Part shown: in pieces, positions 6,080 through 9,928 of the stretch
How the letters are laid out: every line of letters starts with the position of its first letter
How positions within the stretch are numbered: position 1 is the stretch's first letter
Origin: an uncultured Collinsella sp.
GTDB lineage: Bacteria > Actinomycetota > Coriobacteriia > Coriobacteriales > Coriobacteriaceae
Assembly (NCBI GenBank): GCA_902494855.1
Contig: CABUVC010000047.1
Location: forward strand, 1 to 9,928
DNA: 9,928 nt
Reading direction: 5' to 3'
The notes under the pieces: generated by a model
The model's input: the letters and a program-made list of their open reading frames with translations, nothing else
Told to the model about the DNA's origin: nothing
Databases searched by the model: none
Position numbers and translations under genes: made by a program

Positions 6080-6958
6080 TTATTTGCCCGCGGTGACGGT
6101 GCCGGATTGCGAAGGGGCGACGACCTTGAGCGGCTTTACGAGAGAATCCTCGTGCGAAGCCGGCGCGGCAGTTTCTTCGTTTTTGGCCTTGGTGGACTCG
6201 GAGCGAGTGATTTCCTCATCGAGTGCATCAATGTCGGCGTCCTCGACCACGGCGTTGAGCGACTCAAAAACGCGGTTCTTGAGCAGCGCAGTGTGCACAC
6301 CTTCCGTCAGGTCGTGAAGCTTCTTAAACGCACGCTCGAGCTTGGCGTCGCGCTCGTCATCGGAGGTATCCATTCCGAGCATGCTCACGAGCACCTGCTC
6401 AAACATCGAGGACTCGCGGTTGGCGGAAGACACGTACTGACGCAGGTTGCGCGGCTCGATATGGAAGCGTGACAGCTCGGAGCAGTAGCGGATGATCGGA
6501 AAATCGCGACCATCGACGAGTTCACGATTCTGCGGACTCTTGATGATGCGAATGAGGTCGTTCTCGGCGAGCGAGCGGATAAACGAAATCTCGACGCCCA
6601 GCATATCGGGAATGGTCTCAATGGGATGCAGCTTTTGCTTAGTCTCCTTGGGCTCCGTCTTGAGCGGAACATCGGACAGCAAGCCCACCTCGTAAGCGAG
6701 CGTTGACAGGTCCGTGGCGTTTTCCAAGCGCTGCTTAATCACGTTGAGCGGCATGTAGCGGGTCTTCTGCAAATGCAGGATGACCTCCAGGCGATCAACG
6801 TCCTCCTTAGAGTATTGACGGTATCCCTTAGGCGTACGATGAGGGGTAATGAGCCCCTCATCTTCTAGAAATCTAATTTTTGAGTTCGAAAGATCGGGGT
6901 ATGCGCCTCGAAGTAGGTTGACGACTTGGCCGATACTCAGATAGTTGCGTTCGGCCAT
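6080..6958 (-). CDS. FtsR-like MerR family transcriptional regulator
   Basis: A 292-residue DNA-binding regulator. Residues 6-65 form a MerR winged helix: LSIGQVVNLL at 7-16, then SKIRFLEDEGLITPHR at 26-41 and the wing GYRQYSKEDV at 45-54. Spacing and wording closely match Rv1828 of Mycobacterium and FtsR of Corynebacterium, as I remember them. Residues 112-140 (IPDMLGVEISFIRSLAENDL) look like a second helix-turn-helix unit, also as in that family. Residues 240-292 are an acidic then low-complexity tail. FtsR in Corynebacterium activates ftsZ, so a role in division or envelope control is inferred. The start lies 3 nt after the FHA stop codon; GGTGAG inside the end of the FHA gene can serve as ribosome site. 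It follows the FHA gene as ftsR follows odhI. Confidence 0.85.
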   Translation of the reverse strand: MAERNYLSIGQVVNLLRGAYPDLSNSKIRFLEDEGLITPHRTPKGYRQYSKEDVDRLEVILHLQKTRYMPLNVIKQRLENATDLSTLAYEVGLLSDVPLKTEPKETKQKLHPIETIPDMLGVEISFIRSLAENDLIRIIKSPQNRELVDGRDFPIIRYCSELSRFHIEPRNLRQYVSSANRESSMFEQVLVSMLGMDTSDDERDAKLERAFKKLHDLTEGVHTALLKNRVFESLNAVVEDADIDALDEEITRSESTKAKNEETAAPASHEDSLVKPLKVVAPSQSGTVTAGK

Positions 6959-6961
6959 CCC

Positions 6962-7396
6962 CTACTCACCGGTTTCGATGCGCTCCGGCGTGCTCTCGTG
7001 GTAGATGAGCGTAAACGTACCGATCTGGACGGAAGAACCGTCGTGCAGCGGGGCTGCATTGACGATGGCACCGTCGACCCAGGTGCCATTGAGCGAACCC
7101 AGATCCTCGATGCGAGCGCCGAGGCCCTCGCGAATAATGCGTGCGTGGCTGCGCGAAACGGTCATGTCATTGAGGAAGATGCCGTTCGCAGGATCGCGGC
7201 CGATGGTGGTCACGTCGTCCTCGAGCTCAAAGGCGGCACCAGTCTGCGGACCCTTGACGATGGACAGAACGGGGGCGGTGATGCGCACGTTGGCCATGAG
7301 GTCGGGAACGGTGACGTCGCTTGAAGGCACGCGGAATACGCAGGTAGCGTCAGCAGTCTTATCATTCTGAGGCATATTGTTAACCATGTTGTCCAT
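6962..7396 (-). CDS. GarA/OdhI-like FHA domain protein
   Basis: A 144-residue cytoplasmic protein with one forkhead-associated domain (about 43-133) that binds phosphothreonine peptides. Key residues are visible: Gly66-Arg67 (TIGRDP), Ser81-Arg-Ser-His84 (VSRSHA) and Asn103-Gly104-Thr105 (SLNGTWV). The N-terminal tail contains DATCVFR at 16-22. In GarA and OdhI the equivalent ETTSVFR is phosphorylated by PknB/PknG-type kinases, after which the tail folds back onto the FHA domain and switches off its contact with metabolic enzymes. Thr18 here aligns with the second Thr of that motif; the first is Ala17. AGGGG at 7406-7402 lies 5 nt before the ATG at 7396 and decides this start over the in-frame ATG at 7429. 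It is tightly coupled to the downstream MerR gene. The partner enzymes in this organism are unknown. Confidence 0.88.
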   Translation of the reverse strand: MDNMVNNMPQNDKTADATCVFRVPSSDVTVPDLMANVRITAPVLSIVKGPQTGAAFELEDDVTTIGRDPANGIFLNDMTVSRSHARIIREGLGARIEDLGSLNGTWVDGAIVNAAPLHDGSSVQIGTFTLIYHESTPERIETGE

Positions 7397-7462
7397 GACA
7401 ACCCCTAACTTATCGCGGACGTGCCGCAAATAATGAACCGTACGTAATCATACCCCAACGAA

Positions 7463-8167
7463 TCAGTCTTCGATTTCAGGGTTCAGAAAGTCGATGTCCT
7501 CGTCCTCGGGATGCGCGAGAGCCTGTTTAATGGCCACTCCGCCCTTAATGGAATAGATGACAGCCGTGAGCATGGAGAAGATCACGCCGCCGTACACAAA
7601 GAAGATGCCGAGGGGCACCGAGCTTCCGTTGAGGCCCGGGAAGGCCGTAAGGGTTGAAGGTAAAAGATGCAGGCCGTCAATAACGGGGAACCCGAGCAGC
7701 ATGAGCGAGAAGCCGGTCATGAGCAGTGCAGTGGCAATCTTTCCGGGAAAGACGACATCGATGGGGCGACGGTGATAATGACGCACGATAAGCGTGCCGA
7801 TGCCCAGATAGATGTCGCGGCCAATAATGAGCACGCAGACCCAGATGGGCAGCTCTCCGCGGACCACCAGCCCAAGTACGCCGGTGAACAGCAGCGCACG
7901 GTCGCAGATGGGATCCATGACCTTGCCGAGCCACGAGACCGTCTTGGTCATGCGGGCGATCTGACCGTCCATCCAGTCGGTAGAGGCGGCAACGGCGTAG
8001 ATAACGATGGCGATGACGCGGTTGTTATCCGTCACAAACAGGTACAGAAATACCAGGGTGAGGATCAGGCGCGTAAAGGTGATGAAATTGGAGATCGTAA
8101 AGATCTTATTCGACGGGTAATCGGAAGTGCCGATAAGCTCCTTTTTGATCTTCTTTTTGATGCCCAC
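7463..8167 (-). CDS. pgsA: CDP-alcohol phosphatidyltransferase, probably phosphatidylglycerophosphate synthase
   Basis: A 234-residue integral membrane enzyme of the CDP-alcohol phosphotransferase family. The catalytic signature D-x2-D-G-x2-A-R-x8-G-x3-D-x3-D is complete, with Asp64, Asp67, Gly68, Ala71-Arg72, Gly81, Asp85 and Asp89. Hydrophobic segments at roughly 27-45, 50-62, 91-107, 110-124, 145-162 and 185-208 fit the six-helix fold. The likely reaction joins CDP-diacylglycerol and glycerol 3-phosphate; inositol- or cardiolipin-type relatives cannot be excluded by sequence alone. The frame is open to 8293, but the GTG at 8167 has GGGGGAG 4 nt upstream (8178-8172). It also gives a typical N terminus, basic GIKKKIKKEL followed by the first membrane helix, so I chose it. 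It is first in the minus-strand operon, 66 nt before the FHA gene. The C terminus is acidic. Confidence 0.82.
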   Translation of the reverse strand: MGIKKKIKKELIGTSDYPSNKIFTISNFITFTRLILTLVFLYLFVTDNNRVIAIVIYAVAASTDWMDGQIARMTKTVSWLGKVMDPICDRALLFTGVLGLVVRGELPIWVCVLIIGRDIYLGIGTLIVRHYHRRPIDVVFPGKIATALLMTGFSLMLLGFPVIDGLHLLPSTLTAFPGLNGSSVPLGIFFVYGGVIFSMLTAVIYSIKGGVAIKQALAHPEDEDIDFLNPEIED

Positions 8168-8203
8168 AGGACTCCCCCGCTGGTTAACGACAAAACTTTC
8201 GCT

Positions 8204-8232
8204 ACTATACCCGTTCCGGCGATGTCTATCCA
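8204..8232 (-). promoter_or_regulatory. Probable promoter of the pgsA operon
   Basis: On the minus strand TATAGT (8209-8204, 5 of 6 to the -10 consensus) follows TGGATA (8232-8227, 4 of 6 to the -35 consensus) with a 17-nt spacer. The -10 lies 36 nt before the GTG start of pgsA, leaving a leader of about 30 nt. Confidence 0.5.
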
Positions 8233-8295
8233 GCGTAAGCATAGAGAGTCCAGACATATGGAGGATGCTACTGGGTTGTGCGGGATTCTGCATTT

Positions 8296-8352
8296 GTGTA
8301 CATCAGCCTCTAAATATGACATTTTTCGGCATCTTTGATGGCTGATGTACAC
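8296..8352. repeat. 13-bp perfect inverted repeat with 31-nt A/T-rich core
   Basis: GTGTACATCAGCC at 8296-8308 is perfectly complemented by 8340-8352. The 31-nt core is A/T-rich. On the plus strand the right arm is followed by GTTTTGATT, which resembles a terminator tail, but no plus-strand gene lies upstream to need one. It could be a small dispersed repeat, a cruciform or operator site, or part of an element edge; sequence alone does not decide. Confidence 0.6.
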
Positions 8353-8481
8353 GTTTTGATTCGGTGATTACATCGATCGGGAAAGTTGTTGCCTTAAGCA
8401 AATTAATCATGATGTGCGGGTCGAGAAGGGTAGGCGCCAAAAGAACCCAACGGCCGTTACGGCTTCGTTAGAAACGCGCCC

Positions 8482-8542
8482 CACCATGGATGGTGAACCC
8501 GAAAGGTAAGGCGCGCGGACACGGCGACTCGGCCCGCGCGCC
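8482..8542 (+). promoter_or_regulatory. Dyad and G+C-rich hairpin in the lanF leader
   Basis: CACCAT-GG-ATGGTG at 8482-8495 is a perfect 14-bp dyad. Fifteen bases later GGCGCGCGG (8510-8518) pairs perfectly with 8534-8542 around a 15-nt loop, ending a few bases before the lanF ribosome site (AAAGGA near 8552). The first looks like an operator. The second would be a very stable leader hairpin if transcribed. Function is inferred from position only. Confidence 0.4.
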
Positions 8543-8563
8543 CGGAAGAGAAAGGACGAACCC

Positions 8564-9288
<725 letters not shown>

Positions 9289-9292
<4 letters not shown>

Positions 9293-9928
9293 CGGGTGAG
9301 AAAGGCGGCCTGCTCGCGGCCCTGCGCGCCGAGGCCCTGAAGTCGCGCCACGCGGCACCGGTTCGCCTGGCCGTGCTCATGGCGCTGCCGATGCCGCTGC
9401 TCGGCGCGATGCCCTACCGGGGCGTGCAGATCTTCAGCGCATGGAACTACTGGTACGCGCTCTTCCTGCCCGTGTGCCTCTCGCTCGTGGTGGCGTGCGT
9501 CGCGCGGGCTGATGCTCGCACGCGGATGCGGGGGCTTCTGGGCCTGGGCTTCCCGCTCGGGCGCGCCTGGTGGGCCAAGGCGCTCTGGTGCCTCGCGCTC
9601 TGCACGCTCTCGAACCTCGTGGTTTTCGGCATCTACCTCGCGGGATCGGCGTTCTCCTCGCAGGGCCTCACGGCCGCGGGCACGCTCACGATGCTCCTCT
9701 GCGCGCTCGTCAACACGGTGACCGCGGCGTGGATGATCCCCGCAGGGCTCTTCCTCACGGCGCGGCTCGGCATGCTCGCGGGCATCTTCTGCCCGCTCGC
9801 CGCGCAGCTCGTGGGTGGGTTCGCCTGGTCGCTGATGCCGCTGCCACAGCTCTTTCCGCCGTCGGCGAGCATGGTCATCCCCACGAGCTTCATCCCCGTG
9901 CTGCCGAGCGGCGAGCCACTCGCGGCGG
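9289..9928 (+). CDS. lanE: Lantibiotic-immunity-type ABC permease (LanE/MutE-like), cut by window end
   Basis: The first 213 residues of a membrane permease that pairs with the LanF-type ATPase; the frame is open to the window edge. Family members are about 250 residues, so perhaps 85 percent is present. A short basic N terminus (LLAALRAEALKSRH, 8-21) leads into hydrophobic segments at about 24-42, 55-73, 98-120, 131-157 and 160-182. FSAWNYWYALFLPV at 49-62 and the position of GRAWWAKALW at 91-100 resemble MutE/EpiE-type permeases, in which a similar Trp/Tyr-rich segment precedes the second helix. It overlaps lanF by ATGA, indicating translational coupling. A second permease (LanG) would be expected just beyond the window. 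Base composition is as in lanF. Confidence 0.8.

Larger units (their letters stand above)
8168..8563. other. 396-nt divergent intergenic region at a base-composition boundary
   Basis: No gene is supported here. On the pgsA side it holds a probable minus-strand promoter and a 13-bp inverted repeat (8296-8352), in moderate or low G+C sequence. From about 8410 toward lanF, G+C rises and three further dyads appear: AACGGCCGTT at 8449-8458, CACCATGGATGGTG at 8482-8495 and a GC-only 9-bp stem at 8510-8542. I found no tRNA or clear integration site. A seven-codon ATG frame at 8485-8508 has no ribosome site. Confidence 0.6.

Noticed and set aside
6080..6958. MerR protein as a metal- or drug-sensing regulator
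   Set aside because: There are no Cys/His metal ligands in the expected places and no drug-binding GyrI-like domain; the wording and the FHA neighbour fit the FtsR/Rv1828 group.
7667..8338. 223-residue plus-strand open frame across pgsA
   Set aside because: It is antisense to the complete CDP-alcohol phosphotransferase signature, and the translation is low-complexity Asp/His/Arg-rich without a family match.
8296..8352. Invertible promoter (phase-variation switch)
   Set aside because: The 31-nt core is far shorter than known invertible promoters and contains no complete promoter; no recombinase gene is nearby.
8401..8480. tRNA gene as an integration target
   Set aside because: No acceptor stem or T-loop consensus (GGTTCRANNCC) could be arranged on either strand.
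8485..8508. Seven-codon ATG frame (MDGEPER) before lanF as a leader peptide
   Set aside because: There is no ribosome site before it, and its ATG is explained by the CACCATGGATGGTG dyad.

Overview
The window looks like a chromosomal segment of an anaerobic actinobacterium of the Coriobacteriia, probably a Collinsella-like gut organism. This is inferred from gene content and moderate-to-high G+C; there is no rRNA or other marker to prove it. The strongest actinobacterial hint is a pgsA - FHA protein - FtsR-like MerR regulator order, which resembles, from memory, the pgsA2/garA/Rv1828 neighbourhood of Mycobacterium and the odhI/ftsR pair of Corynebacterium.

Layout. Positions 1-120 hold no clear gene. 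A glycolipid glycosyltransferase (121-1422, minus) and a thioredoxin reductase (1541-2479, plus) are divergent. A strong terminator separates trxB from a DUF1836 gene (2634-3245, plus). That gene converges on a DegV-family gene (3319-4185, minus) across a bidirectional terminator. A five-gene minus-strand cluster follows. In transcription order it is pgsA-like CDP-alcohol phosphatidyltransferase (8167-7463), a small FHA protein (7396-6962), an FtsR-like MerR regulator (6958-6080), adenine phosphoribosyltransferase (6039-5509) and a secreted coiled-coil NlpC/P60 peptidase (5476-4364). Gaps are 3 to 66 nt, and the cluster ends at an intrinsic terminator at 4300-4340. A 396-nt intergenic region (8168-8563) rich in inverted repeats separates it from a plus-strand ABC transporter pair of the LanF/LanE lantibiotic-immunity type (8564-9292, and 9289 to the window end). 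That pair is visibly richer in G+C than the rest.

How the genes may work together. The five-gene cluster mixes membrane lipid synthesis (PgsA), a phospho-Thr-binding switch protein (FHA), a division-type MerR regulator and a peptidoglycan hydrolase, so envelope growth and division is a plausible common theme; apt is a purine-salvage passenger. The FHA protein keeps a Thr-x-Val-Phe-Arg segment near its N terminus, matching the PknB-type phosphorylation site of GarA/OdhI, while the neighbouring Thr of those proteins is Ala here. LanF and LanE would form part of a membrane transporter protecting against lantibiotic peptides; no lantibiotic precursor or modification gene is visible. The DUF1836 and degV upstream regions share an ACTAGATA-purine-CC motif, which is a possible common operator.
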